From Thiosymbion sp942492625 (GTDB taxonomy: Bacteria; Pseudomonadota; Gammaproteobacteria; Chromatiales; Chromatiaceae): a stretch of 64,000 nt of DNA. Location: assembly GCA_942492625.1 (NCBI GenBank), contig CALOFM010000042.1, positions 62,001 to 126,000 on the forward strand. Direction: 5' to 3'. Positions 53,462 through 61,631 of the stretch are shown here, one piece after another. The notes under the pieces were generated by a model. That model did no database searches. It saw only the letters and a program-made list of their open reading frames with translations, and had not been told where the DNA came from. How positions within the stretch are numbered: position 1 is the first letter of the stretch; each line of letters opens with the position of its first letter. The translations under genes were made by a program, and so were the position numbers.

Positions 53462-55650
53462 ATGCCACAGATCCAGCTGCCAATCTTCCCCGAGGGTGTC
53501 ACCCACATCACCCCGCTGCTGGCGTTCAGCAAACAGGATGGGCGCGTGACCTACTTCAACGGCAGCATGCCGGTGTTCGTTCACGATGAAGAGGACCGGG
53601 CCTCTTTCCAAATGATCACCGCCCAATTTTGCGTCAACGGCAATGCCAAGCAGGCGGACATCGTGCGCGCCTGCGGGGTGACGAAGATCAGCCTCAAGCG
53701 GGCGGTGAAGCGCTACCGCGAGGAGGGACCGAAAGGGTTCTATACACCGCGCACGCGGCGCGGGCCGGCGGTGTTGACCCCAGCGGTGCTGGCCGAGGCC
53801 CAGCAGTTGCTCGATGAGGGATTGGAGCCCTCGGAAGTGGCCGATCGACTCGGCATCAAGCGTGACACCTTCTCCAAGGCGGTGCGTGCGGGGCGTGTGC
53901 ACAAGCCGGTAAAAAAAACGCTGTCGAGCTGACGAGCAAGAGCGAGCGCTCAAGCGCGGACCGCGCCGCCCCCATGGGCGTGGGTGCGGCGGATGTCGAG
54001 GGCCGTTTGGCCGCCAGTGTCGGCGAGCTCGATGCGGTGGCCCCGGACTTCACCCCGGCGCTGGACGTGCCCAACGCCGGCCTGCTCTGTGCCTTGCCGG
54101 CCTTGCTCGCCGTTGGCCTGCTCGAAGGCATGGAGCGCCATTTGCAGCTGCCCAAGGGTTACTATGGCCTGGACAGCCTGTTATTGCTGCTGGCCTTCAT
54201 GGCGCTTGCGCGCCTCGAATCGATCGAGTCGCTGCGCTACAGCGCCCCGGGCGAGTGGGGCAAGCTCCTGGGCCTGGATCGTGTCCCGGAGGTGCGCACC
54301 CTGCGGGCGAAGATCCGGTTGCTGGCCCGGGAGGATGCTCCCGCGCAATGGAGCGCGGCGCTGTGCGAGCGCTGGATGGGGGCCGCCCCCGAGCAGGCCG
54401 GCGTGCTCTACATCGACGGGCATGTACGCGTCTACAACGGCAGCCAGACCCAACTGCCACGCCACTATGTGGCCCGCCAGCGTCTGTGTCTGCGTGCCAC
54501 CACCGACTACTGGGTCAACGCTATGGATGGCCAACCCTTTTTTGTCGTCAACCAGGTGGTCGACCCGGGGCTGATCCAGGTCATCGAGCGCGAGATCGTG
54601 CCGCGGCTTGAGCAACGCCTGCCCGTTCAAGCAAACGGGGAATCACTCGACGCCGATCCCCTGCGCCATCGCTTCACCCTGGTGTTCGACCGTGAGGGCT
54701 ATTCGCCGGACTTTCTGCAGCGCATGAAGGCCCTGCGCATCGCCTGCCTGACCTACCATAAGTTCCCGGGTGAGGATTGGTCCGAGGAGGAGTTCGCCCC
54801 CGCTCAGGTGCACATGCCCAGCGGCGAGGTCGTGACCATGGACCTGGCCGAACGCGGCACCTGCCTGCGTAACGGGTTGTGGGTCCGGGAGCTGCGCAAG
54901 CGCACCGAGCGCGGCCACCAAACCGCCATCCTGTGCACCGACTATCGCTCCGCGGCGGCCCCCTTGGCCATGGCGATGTTCGCCCGCTGGTCGCAGGAAA
55001 ACTTCTTCAAGTATGCCCGCGAACACTTCAGTCTGGATCGCTTGGTCGACTATCGCACCGAGGCCATTTCCGACCCCCTACGGGTGGTCAACCCCGACTA
55101 TCGCAACCTCGACGGCCAGGTGCGCTCGGCCACCGGCAAGCTCACCCGCCGCCTGGCGAAGTTCGCCGCCATAACCCTTCAGGAGCCCATCGAGCCCAAG
55201 CATGTCGAGCCGTTCGTGCGGCACAAGGCGGCGCTGCAAGAGCAGATCGAGACCCTGCAACTCGAGCTTGAGACCCTCAAGGCCAAGCGCACGGAAACTC
55301 CCCACCACGTCACGCTCGATGAGCTGCCCGAGGAGGCGCGCTTTCGCCAGCTCAGCACTCAGTCCAAACACCTGGTCGATACCATCAAGATGGTCGCCTA
55401 CCGTGCCGAGACAGCGATGGCCAACAGCCTGCGCGAGCACCTCACACGCCCTGATGAGGCACGGCGGCTGCTCCGCGCCCTCTACACCACCGAAGCGGAT
55501 CTGTTACCCGACCCCGATGCACAGAACCTGACGGTACGACTGCATCATGCCGCGAATGCTGCAACCGATCAGGTGCTCGAAAAACTGTGCGAGGAGGCCT
55601 CAACGCGACCGAGACGATTTTCCCGCGTACGAATTTGCGCCTGGTGCTGA
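53462..55650 (+). CDS. DDE-type transposase in two frames joined by minus-one frameshift
   Basis: Frame 1 (53462-53932, 156 aa) has QLPIFPEGVTHITPLLAF and two helix-turn-helix-like parts (NAKQADIVRACGVTKISLKRAVKRY; EPSEVADRLGIKRDTFSKAVR). Frame 2 continues without its own good start to 55650. It holds candidate acidic residues LYIDGHVRVYNG, LVFDREGYSPDFL and the FARWSQENFFKY...DRLVDY segment (Glu), a plausible D-D-E triad, followed by a coiled coil. A run of eight A at 53911-53918 lies in the overlap, just before the frame 1 stop. The fused protein would be about 730 aa. Near the end the other frame (LNATETIFPRTNLRLVL) fits this kind of protein better, so a late indel is possible. Confidence 0.75.
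53911..53918 (+). other. A8 slippery site, probable minus-one programmed frameshift
   Basis: In frame 1 the codons are GTA-AAA-AAA-ACG, then a stop five codons after the first AAA pair. Slipping back one base on A-AAA-AAA yields AAC-GCT-GTC-GAG and enters the transposase body directly. This is the classic heptamer used by many insertion sequences, or a site for transcriptional slippage. No strong downstream stem was verified. Confidence 0.7.
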
Positions 55651-55663
55651 AATTGGGTTCCCG

Positions 55664-55818
55664 AAGGTGTAGGCGGAGATGTTGGACTGGCCGATGTCGT
55701 CGCCCCAGATCACGAGAATGTTGGGTTTCCCGTCAGCGCCCTGCGCCGGGACGCTCGCCATGACCGCAAACAATGCAAACGTGGCCAACAGGTGGCTGAG
55801 GAACTTGTTCGGTTTCAT
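55664..55818 (-). pseudogene. Sulfatase 1, N-terminal fragment
   Basis: ATG at 55818, signal peptide MKPNKFLSHLLATFALFAVMASVPAQG, then KPNILVIWGDDIGQSNISAYTFG, which contains the first metal-binding Asp pair of sulfatases. After SAYTFG the frame leaves the family and stops within the insertion. It lies 46 bases downstream of the HAD gene's stop on the same strand, so it was the second gene of that operon. Confidence 0.85.
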
Positions 55819-55864
55819 GACTTCCGACCTCCGGCCACTTATTTTCTTTCGTGGTTCCCTGGTG

Positions 55865-56889
55865 CTACTGATCGAACGCGAAGATCCGCTTCCAGTCGCC
55901 CTTCATGCTGATGACAACCCAGCCCTTCTCCTTTGCCTCTTTCATCAGTGACTCGGAGAAGGTGCCGAACTCGGTGTCCGGAAACCCGTTTACCGGGCCA
56001 TAGGCATACTCGCGCTTGGCGTCGTCGTGGTGTACCAGCCCCATCAGCCGTGCACCATCACCCGCGCCGGTCCACTCCAGCATCTGGCGATCGCCGTCAG
56101 AATTGCCGAACGCCGCGACCGGTCGTTTGCCAATGTACATGTTGATGCCGACCGGTTTGCCGGTCTTGTCGTCGATGAAGTTGATCTCGGGCCGTCGCAT
56201 CAGCTCCGGCTTGCCGTCTTTCATCTCGTACTTGGTTTTTATGCTCGAGCCGATCACCTGCTCGGGGGGAATCCCGTAGACAGACTCGGTCATGGGGCGC
56301 ATGAACTCGATGCCGCCACCGGAGACGATGTAGGTCTTGAAGCCGTTGGCCCGCAGGTACTCGAGCAGCTCCACAATGGGCAGGTAAGTCAGCTCGGTGT
56401 AGGGCTTTTTGAAGCGCGGGTGGCGCGCCTTGGCGAACCAGTCCTTCACGATCGCCTCGAACTCGGCGGTGCTCATGCCTGCATGGGATGCCATGACCAG
56501 TTCCAGAATGCCTTTTTCGCCCGCGGCCCCCAGTGCCTCAAGGTCATTGTCGAGCACCGCCTTGAATGGCTGTCTGGTTTCCACTCCGGGTGCTGGGGAG
56601 CCAGTTCTTTGACCCGGTCCAGCGCGAAAGCGAGCTGAGTGCACATCGGGTGCTCGACCCACAGGGTGCCGTCGTTGTCGAAGGTGACGATGCGGTTTGC
56701 GGGTGCCACGTAGTCGGCGCTTGAGCTGTCGCCGGTCGTCTTCTCAACAAATGTGAGGATCGCCTTCTTCGTGTCGGTGTCATTCCAGGAAGGCAGTGGA
56801 CCGGTCTCAGCGAGGGCCAACGTACTGAAGGCGAGGCCTGCGACCAATGCCAGCACGAAGACCAAGAAATTGCGTAAATGGGACCTCAT
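55865..56889 (-). CDS. Exported HAD-family phosphatase, one frameshift near 56577
   Basis: The N-terminal piece from the ATG at 56889 has a signal peptide (MRSHLRNFLVFVLALVAGLAFSTLALA) and HAD motif I IVTFDNDGTLWVEHP (catalytic Asp pair D-N-D). After HPEWK the frame must change by one base to continue as QPFKAVLDNDLEALG. The rest contains motif II TYIVSGGGIEFM and motif IV VAAFGNSDGDRQMLEW. Joined, it is about 341 aa. Periplasmic HAD proteins of this kind dephosphorylate small molecules. It was the first gene of the operon with sulfatase 1 and sits under promoter element copy A. Confidence 0.78.
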
Positions 56890-57020
56890 AGCAGTGTCTC
56901 CTGAATCAAGCGGCGGGAATATGCGCGTCTCAGAAGTTTGGTCGTGCAGGTGAATCTCTACAGCGCGCTCGACGCCGCCAGCAGCGGATATCTGACTTCC
57001 GACCCATCGGGCGGGAGCCT

Positions 57021-57100
57021 TCACCACGCGCGGGGGCGAATGCTAGCCAAGGGCGACACATATGCCTATCCGTGTGATCACCTAGGCTACGTAGGTAACC
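57021..57100 (-). promoter_or_regulatory. Shared promoter element, copy A
   Basis: Aligned without gaps to copy B (63441-63520), about 61 of 80 positions agree. On the plus strand the best blocks are GCTAGCCAAG, CCTAT, CGT-GATCACCTAGGCTAC and GTAGGTAACC. On the minus strand it begins with an imperfect palindrome GGTTACCTACGTAGCC, followed by TAGGTGATC and, about 20 bases on, ATAGGCATAT as a possible -10 region. It lies about 130-210 bp upstream of the HAD gene. Confidence 0.75.
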
Positions 57101-57148
57101 TGGAAAGAAATCAGCTGCTGGCGGCCGCCATAGCCAGCGTCAGGAAGA

Positions 57149-57964
57149 TCACTTCGGCGGTGCCGCCCTGCGCAGCGCCGCCAGGCGCTGGGCCGTGAGT
57201 GTGGACCATTTGTCGAAGGCGTTCTTCGCATAGGACCACTCTTGGAACGAATTGAGGTAACCGCTCGCCCAGGTCTGGGCAGCACCGACGGCACCGGCGT
57301 CGAGAGCGGCGGCATATTTGCGCCCGATCTCGGTATCGCGGCACTCGGCGATCACCTTTTCCGAACCGCCGTCGCGGAACTGCATCTCCATGCCGGTCTC
57401 GCCCAGGTAGGGTGTCGACCCGGCCGGCCGGCCGGTGGCGATCCCCGAGCCTGCCTCCGCGACAAAGGCGTAGGGCACAATGGTTCCAGTCAGGCTTCGA
57501 CCGACACTGGTCGGCACCAGATTCGTCAACGCGATCCGAATCACAAGGACGTCTGCCCCCGGCTTGTCGACGACCTCCATCTGGGGCTTGAGCGCTTTGA
57601 CCAGCGACCCGTAGAAGTAATCGGTCAGCATTTTGAGATCCGTCGGATCTACGCCCGCTTCGCCGCTGGGCTTTAGCTTCACGGTCATGCGCTCGATCAA
57701 CACCTTGTCGTACTTCTTCGCGTTGAGGTTGGGGTCACGCCAGCACTGGATGCCCTGTGCCCAAGATACGGATCGCAGTCGCCCGTAGTCCGACAGGAAA
57801 CCGCTCCGGCTAAGACGGGTCGGATCGCTGGCGGTGACATTGGTGCCGCTCCCCATGATGGACGAAACACCGGAATCCGTAGAAGCACAGCCCGCTGCAA
57901 GCACCGCCGCAGCAACAGCTATGCCTCGGAGCCATCGGTGAGCTCGGGTACTGTCGTCGATCAT
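57149..57964 (-). CDS. DUF3313-family lipoprotein
   Basis: 271 aa from the ATG at 57964. The signal sequence ends in the lipobox LAAGC (about residue 24), so it is an anchored lipoprotein. The mature domain (LSRSGFLSDYGRLRS, RDPNLNAKKYDKVLIERMTVKL, LKMLTDYFYGSLVKAL, VLVIRIALTNLVPTS, RKYAAALDAGAVGAAQTWA) fits DUF3313, whose function is unknown. It is intact, unlike most of its neighbours. Its own promoter is probably in the 120 bp upstream. Confidence 0.8.
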   Translation of the reverse strand: MIDDSTRAHRWLRGIAVAAAVLAAGCASTDSGVSSIMGSGTNVTASDPTRLSRSGFLSDYGRLRSVSWAQGIQCWRDPNLNAKKYDKVLIERMTVKLKPSGEAGVDPTDLKMLTDYFYGSLVKALKPQMEVVDKPGADVLVIRIALTNLVPTSVGRSLTGTIVPYAFVAEAGSGIATGRPAGSTPYLGETGMEMQFRDGGSEKVIAECRDTEIGRKYAAALDAGAVGAAQTWASGYLNSFQEWSYAKNAFDKWSTLTAQRLAALRRAAPPK

Positions 57965-58086
57965 AGTGTGAACCTCGTAGTGGAAGACCCCGTCAGCTCC
58001 TGCGCCTCTCGGGATCGGTTGTAGGAAAACGGCGACCGAACGGGCACTGTGGGGCTGCTGCAACCGCCCTTTCAGCCGCCCCTTCT

Positions 58087-60366
58087 TCAGCCGCCAGGTC
58101 CATCGAGGTCCCGTACCAGCTGATCGACAGAGGGGTTATCGGGCACCAGCTTCTGCAGCTGCCGCGCGTAGTCGAGCGCCTTCTCTCGGTGCCCTGCCTC
58201 GCGGCTGTAAGTCACCAGCGCGGAGAGTGTCTCGACGTCGCCGGGGTGCCTCTGGTGGACAGCCTCCAGCACGCCTACGGCCTCTTCCAGCCTTCCGCTC
58301 GATTGCAGTGCAACGGCATAGACGTAGCTATAGCGGGCGTTATCCGGCGCCAGCTCCGCAGCCTTGGCGAGGGCGCTCATCGCCTGGTCAAGCTTCTTCT
58401 GACGAACGAGAGAAAGACCGAGGGCGTGCTGCAGGTCGGCACTCTCGGGATCGAGCTCCAGCCCCCGCCGCAGGAAGCTGTCCGCCTCACGCTCGCGCTT
58501 TCTCGTGCTGAGCAGCTGAGCCATGTTCACATAGGCCGGGATGAACCGCGGCTGGAGGCTGATGGCCCTGCGATAAGCAAGCTCCGCCTCTTGGTGGCGG
58601 CCCTGGTCTGCGTACAGGGTCCCGAGGTTGAGCTGCGCCTCCGGACGCTCCGCGTTGAATTCCTGTACCGCGACGTATTCCCGAATACCCTGCGCGAGCT
58701 GTTCTTGCACGGCCTCGGGCATTTGGTCCGATGGCAGGGCAGCCAGGAGTCGTGCGGCCGCGATGCGTACCGCCTTCAGGTCGTCCCACAGCAGCGAGAC
58801 GGCGAGAACCCGCTGGGCGGCCCCGAGGGGCTCCAAAGCGGTGACTGCGCCGAGCCGCTGCAGTGGGTCTTCGGAACCGAGCCCCTGCTGGATGAGGGCC
58901 AGCATCGCTGCATCCGGATAGGAACCCAGCTCCCCCAATGCGGTCGCGCGGGCGATGGCGGGTTGTGCGGCATCGGCGGCGATTGCCCGCAGCAACCGGT
59001 TGGCCCCGGGCAGCCGATCGCGGGCCGCGTGCAAGGCCGGCCCGTAGTGCTGATATCCCTCTGCCGGCTTGCCGTACCAGGTCTCGACCTGCTCCGCCGC
59101 CCACTGCGAGGTCTTGTCCCCATGGCATTTGTTACAGGCATTCGGGGTACCCATGGTGACCGACTGGTCGGGGCGGGGGACACGGAAGCTGTGATCGTGC
59201 CGGGCATCGACAACCATGTAGTTGGTGGGCGGCATGTGGCACTCCACGCAGCTTGCGCCCGCAGATCCCTCGGCGTGGAAGTGATGCGTCTCGGCCGCGT
59301 AGCGATCGGAGGGATGGCACTGGTAACAGACGGTGTCTCCCGGTAAGGGGACATTGGCGGCGTGCGGGTCGTGGCAGTCGGAGCAGGTGATGCCCGCGTG
59401 GTACATCTTGCTCTGCAGGAGCGAGCCCCACACGTAGACCTCGTCCTGGATCTGCCCATCCGGGTAATACAGCCCCTCGGTGAGCAAGGCGGGACGAAAG
59501 CCGTCGAGAAAGGGCTGACCGGCGATATGCTCGTCGGTCATCTGACCCCGGCGGCTGTGGCAGCGGGCGCAGACCTGAATCTCCCTGCTGGTCGTGCGAG
59601 GCGTGGAACGCCTCGCCTTGCCGGTTGCCGGATCGATCGGCCATGCCACGCTTGCCCGCTCGTCGAGACGCACCGTCAAGCCCATGTCGGGCAGGCTCGA
59701 TGTTTCGCCCTTCGCCTGCGCCTCGGCCCACTGCACATGGTTAGAGCCCGGGCCGTGGCAGGCCTCGCAGGAGACGTCGATCTCGGACCAGGTGGTGTGG
59801 TAGGTGTCGCTGGCGGCGTCGTAGCCCTTGCGCAGATTGGTCGAGTGGCAATCCGCGCACATGTAGTTCCAGTTCAGGTTCGGCCCGGTCCAGTGCAGCA
59901 CGTCGTCGTGGCGCACCGGGTCGTGGGGGTGCAGGTGAAACCAGCGCTGACCACCCTGTTCCTCGGGGCGGCTGTCCCAGCCGATGTCCAGCGCCTGCAG
60001 GCGTCCGCCCGGAAACTCGATCAGGTACTGCTGAAGGGGATAGACACCGAAGCTGTACTTGATCGCATAGTCCCGGAGCTTGCCGTCGGGGCCGTCCGTG
60101 CGCACCATGAACCTGCCGTCCTCACGGTAGAAGCGGGAGACGACGCCAAACTGCTCGAACTCCGCATCGTCGAAGTCGCCGAGCACGGAGGCCTCGGTCG
60201 CCTCCTGCATCGCCAGATCGTGGTGCGAGCCGGTCCAGCGGGCGTTCTGCTCCGCGTGACAGGACACGCACTGAGCTCGCCCCACATACGTAGGCTGCGC
60301 TCTGTCCGCGCTCGCCAGTACAGGCCAGAGAAGCGCGACGTAAAGCAGGAATCGGTTAGTACGCAT
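58087..60366 (-). CDS. Octaheme cytochrome c with HEAT-like and TPR repeats
   Basis: 759 aa from the ATG at 60366, chosen because a signal peptide (RFLLYVALLWPVLASA) follows. Eight CxxCH motifs begin at residues 33, 170, 200, 266, 328, 347, 373 and 411. Spare histidines for axial ligation are plentiful (HHD, HLHPHD, THHFH). Residues about 440-580 are HEAT-like helical repeats (ARATALGELGSYPDAAML, RLGAVTALEPLG), and about 590-750 are four or more TPRs (AQLNLGTLYADQGRHQEAELAYRRAI, ALGLSLVRQKKLDQAMSAL). Such proteins are periplasmic electron carriers with a protein-docking tail. Redox partner unknown. Confidence 0.92.
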   Translation of the reverse strand: MRTNRFLLYVALLWPVLASADRAQPTYVGRAQCVSCHAEQNARWTGSHHDLAMQEATEASVLGDFDDAEFEQFGVVSRFYREDGRFMVRTDGPDGKLRDYAIKYSFGVYPLQQYLIEFPGGRLQALDIGWDSRPEEQGGQRWFHLHPHDPVRHDDVLHWTGPNLNWNYMCADCHSTNLRKGYDAASDTYHTTWSEIDVSCEACHGPGSNHVQWAEAQAKGETSSLPDMGLTVRLDERASVAWPIDPATGKARRSTPRTTSREIQVCARCHSRRGQMTDEHIAGQPFLDGFRPALLTEGLYYPDGQIQDEVYVWGSLLQSKMYHAGITCSDCHDPHAANVPLPGDTVCYQCHPSDRYAAETHHFHAEGSAGASCVECHMPPTNYMVVDARHDHSFRVPRPDQSVTMGTPNACNKCHGDKTSQWAAEQVETWYGKPAEGYQHYGPALHAARDRLPGANRLLRAIAADAAQPAIARATALGELGSYPDAAMLALIQQGLGSEDPLQRLGAVTALEPLGAAQRVLAVSLLWDDLKAVRIAAARLLAALPSDQMPEAVQEQLAQGIREYVAVQEFNAERPEAQLNLGTLYADQGRHQEAELAYRRAISLQPRFIPAYVNMAQLLSTRKREREADSFLRRGLELDPESADLQHALGLSLVRQKKLDQAMSALAKAAELAPDNARYSYVYAVALQSSGRLEEAVGVLEAVHQRHPGDVETLSALVTYSREAGHREKALDYARQLQKLVPDNPSVDQLVRDLDGPGG

Positions 60367-60461
60367 TTGCTGTTTGGACAACCAGGTCGAAATATCGGAG
60401 GCGAAGCCCGAGAATGGCATCGGCAAGGATTCAGAACTCGAATGCGACGCCCGACTTCCCG

Positions 60462-61424
60462 TCAAAAAAGCGCTTTTTTCACCAACGCCGGGATGACGGG
60501 GATGATGTTGAGCTTGACCTGCCACTCCTGACCGAAGCTGTCCTGGCTCACCACGGAGTACTCGGCGCCAAACTGGAATTTGACGGGCAAATTTCCGATT
60601 TTTGTGGTCTTCCCCAGGGTCAGGCCAATGGGTACATTCCATTGGTTACCAGAAGCTGCCCTGTCGTTGTAGGTGACGGTAGGATTGGTACCGATCTCCC
60701 AAGCATCCGTAAGATTGTAGAAGAAAAAGTACAGGAACGCCCCGTGGCTCGTATCGGGCTTGTTGTTGTCCGTGCTGGCAAAAGACCACCAGTACTGTGC
60801 CAATGCACCGGCCGTGAAATTCTTGGCCTTGTACACACCCACCAATGCCGGCCCGGCCTCCCACTTACCGGAACCCAGCTCGTCGACGGTCGCCGTCGGC
60901 AGCACGAAGGCCGGCCCGCCACCAAACATCCAGCGGCTGCCGGGTTTTGGCTTCGGCGAGAACAACAAGGGGACCTGGATATCTCCCAGACCCCCCGTGT
61001 AATCGAAGGAGGCCCTGCTCTGCGACGCATCGATGCCGTCGGGAATCGGGGTGCTAAAAGCGATCGGCACCACGGGTCGGGTAATCAGTTTCCAGTCCTT
61101 GGTGAGTTTGAACGGCATAACCGGCTGAAACAACATGTCGGTTCCAACCTTGTACTCACCGTCGCTGAGATCGCCCTTGCTCCAGTTGACATCGAGCTCG
61201 GTGAACAGCGCCCAGACGTCGGACAACGGGTTGCTCAGCTTCGCACCCAATTCGGCGAGACTGTCCTGTCCGGCGCCGCTGTCGGATGCCTGCCGGGACG
61301 TCTCCTGAGCCATCGATGGATTCGCGACGACCCCCAACATCAAAATCAGCGTCAGCGCCTGGCCGTGCCTATACCGGGCGAATGCTGTAACAAGGTTAGA
61401 AATGCGAAACATGGACGTCTCCAT
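60462..61424 (-). CDS. Outer-membrane beta-barrel transporter-like protein
   Basis: 320 aa from the ATG at 61424 (or 316 from 61412). Signal peptide ending PSMA. The mature protein consists of alternating strands with aromatic girdles (WKLITRPVVPIAFSTPIPDG, SRWMFGGGPAFVLPTATVDELGSGKWEAGPAL, WWSFASTDNNKPD, FFFYNLTDAWEIGTNPTVTYN) and ends with a Phe-final strand VKKALF, the usual outer-membrane targeting signal. It resembles proteins labelled transporter or phenol-degradation MetA-like barrel. Cargo unknown. It starts downstream of the sulfatase 2 gene on the same strand, separated by a strong hairpin. Confidence 0.8.
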   Translation of the reverse strand: METSMFRISNLVTAFARYRHGQALTLILMLGVVANPSMAQETSRQASDSGAGQDSLAELGAKLSNPLSDVWALFTELDVNWSKGDLSDGEYKVGTDMLFQPVMPFKLTKDWKLITRPVVPIAFSTPIPDGIDASQSRASFDYTGGLGDIQVPLLFSPKPKPGSRWMFGGGPAFVLPTATVDELGSGKWEAGPALVGVYKAKNFTAGALAQYWWSFASTDNNKPDTSHGAFLYFFFYNLTDAWEIGTNPTVTYNDRAASGNQWNVPIGLTLGKTTKIGNLPVKFQFGAEYSVVSQDSFGQEWQVKLNIIPVIPALVKKALF

Positions 61425-61580
61425 CGGATGGGTGGGTGGCGGAACAGTGGGCGAGCCGCGAACCGGCCCTTGGTCGACTTGTGGAGGTCGGCATTACGCG
61501 AATAGGGCATCTGCGGCGGACGGGCCGTCATGGGGCGACCGCTCACAACTTGCCTCATGGATAGTCAGGCTCGACACGCT

Positions 61581-61606
61581 GCGGGCCGCTCATGTGAGCG
61601 GCCCGC
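61581..61606 (-). terminator. Perfect 12-bp GC-rich hairpin after sulfatase 2
   Basis: GCGGGCCGCTCA and TGAGCGGCCCGC are perfect complements with two bases between. It lies 26 bases after the likely true sulfatase stop (61632) and about 155 bases before the next start. It has no U run, so it could be a Rho-assisted terminator, an mRNA-end stabiliser or an attenuator between sulfatase and porin. Confidence 0.6.
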
Positions 61607-61631
61607 GCGTCTCCCGACTCGACCTTTGCTG

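Larger units (their letters stand above)
53275..55663 (+). mobile_element. Insertion sequence inside the sulfatase 1 gene
   Basis: Between the two sulfatase fragments lies one transposase in two overlapping frames. The left end is masked by the poly-purine tract; the right end meets the sulfatase at about 55663, where SAYTFG is followed by foreign codons. I could not find matching terminal inverted repeats or a target duplication, so one or both ends are probably deleted. The family cannot be named with confidence from memory. Confidence 0.75.

Noticed and set aside
60464..60479. AAAAAAGCGCTTTTTT palindrome as a terminator
   Set aside because: It codes for the last residues KKALF of the barrel protein, where Lys codons and the final Phe are expected, and the stem is almost only A-T; kept as coding sequence.
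60414..61505. 363-codon plus-strand frame
   Set aside because: Exact antisense of the outer-membrane barrel gene, no ribosome site, no family features.
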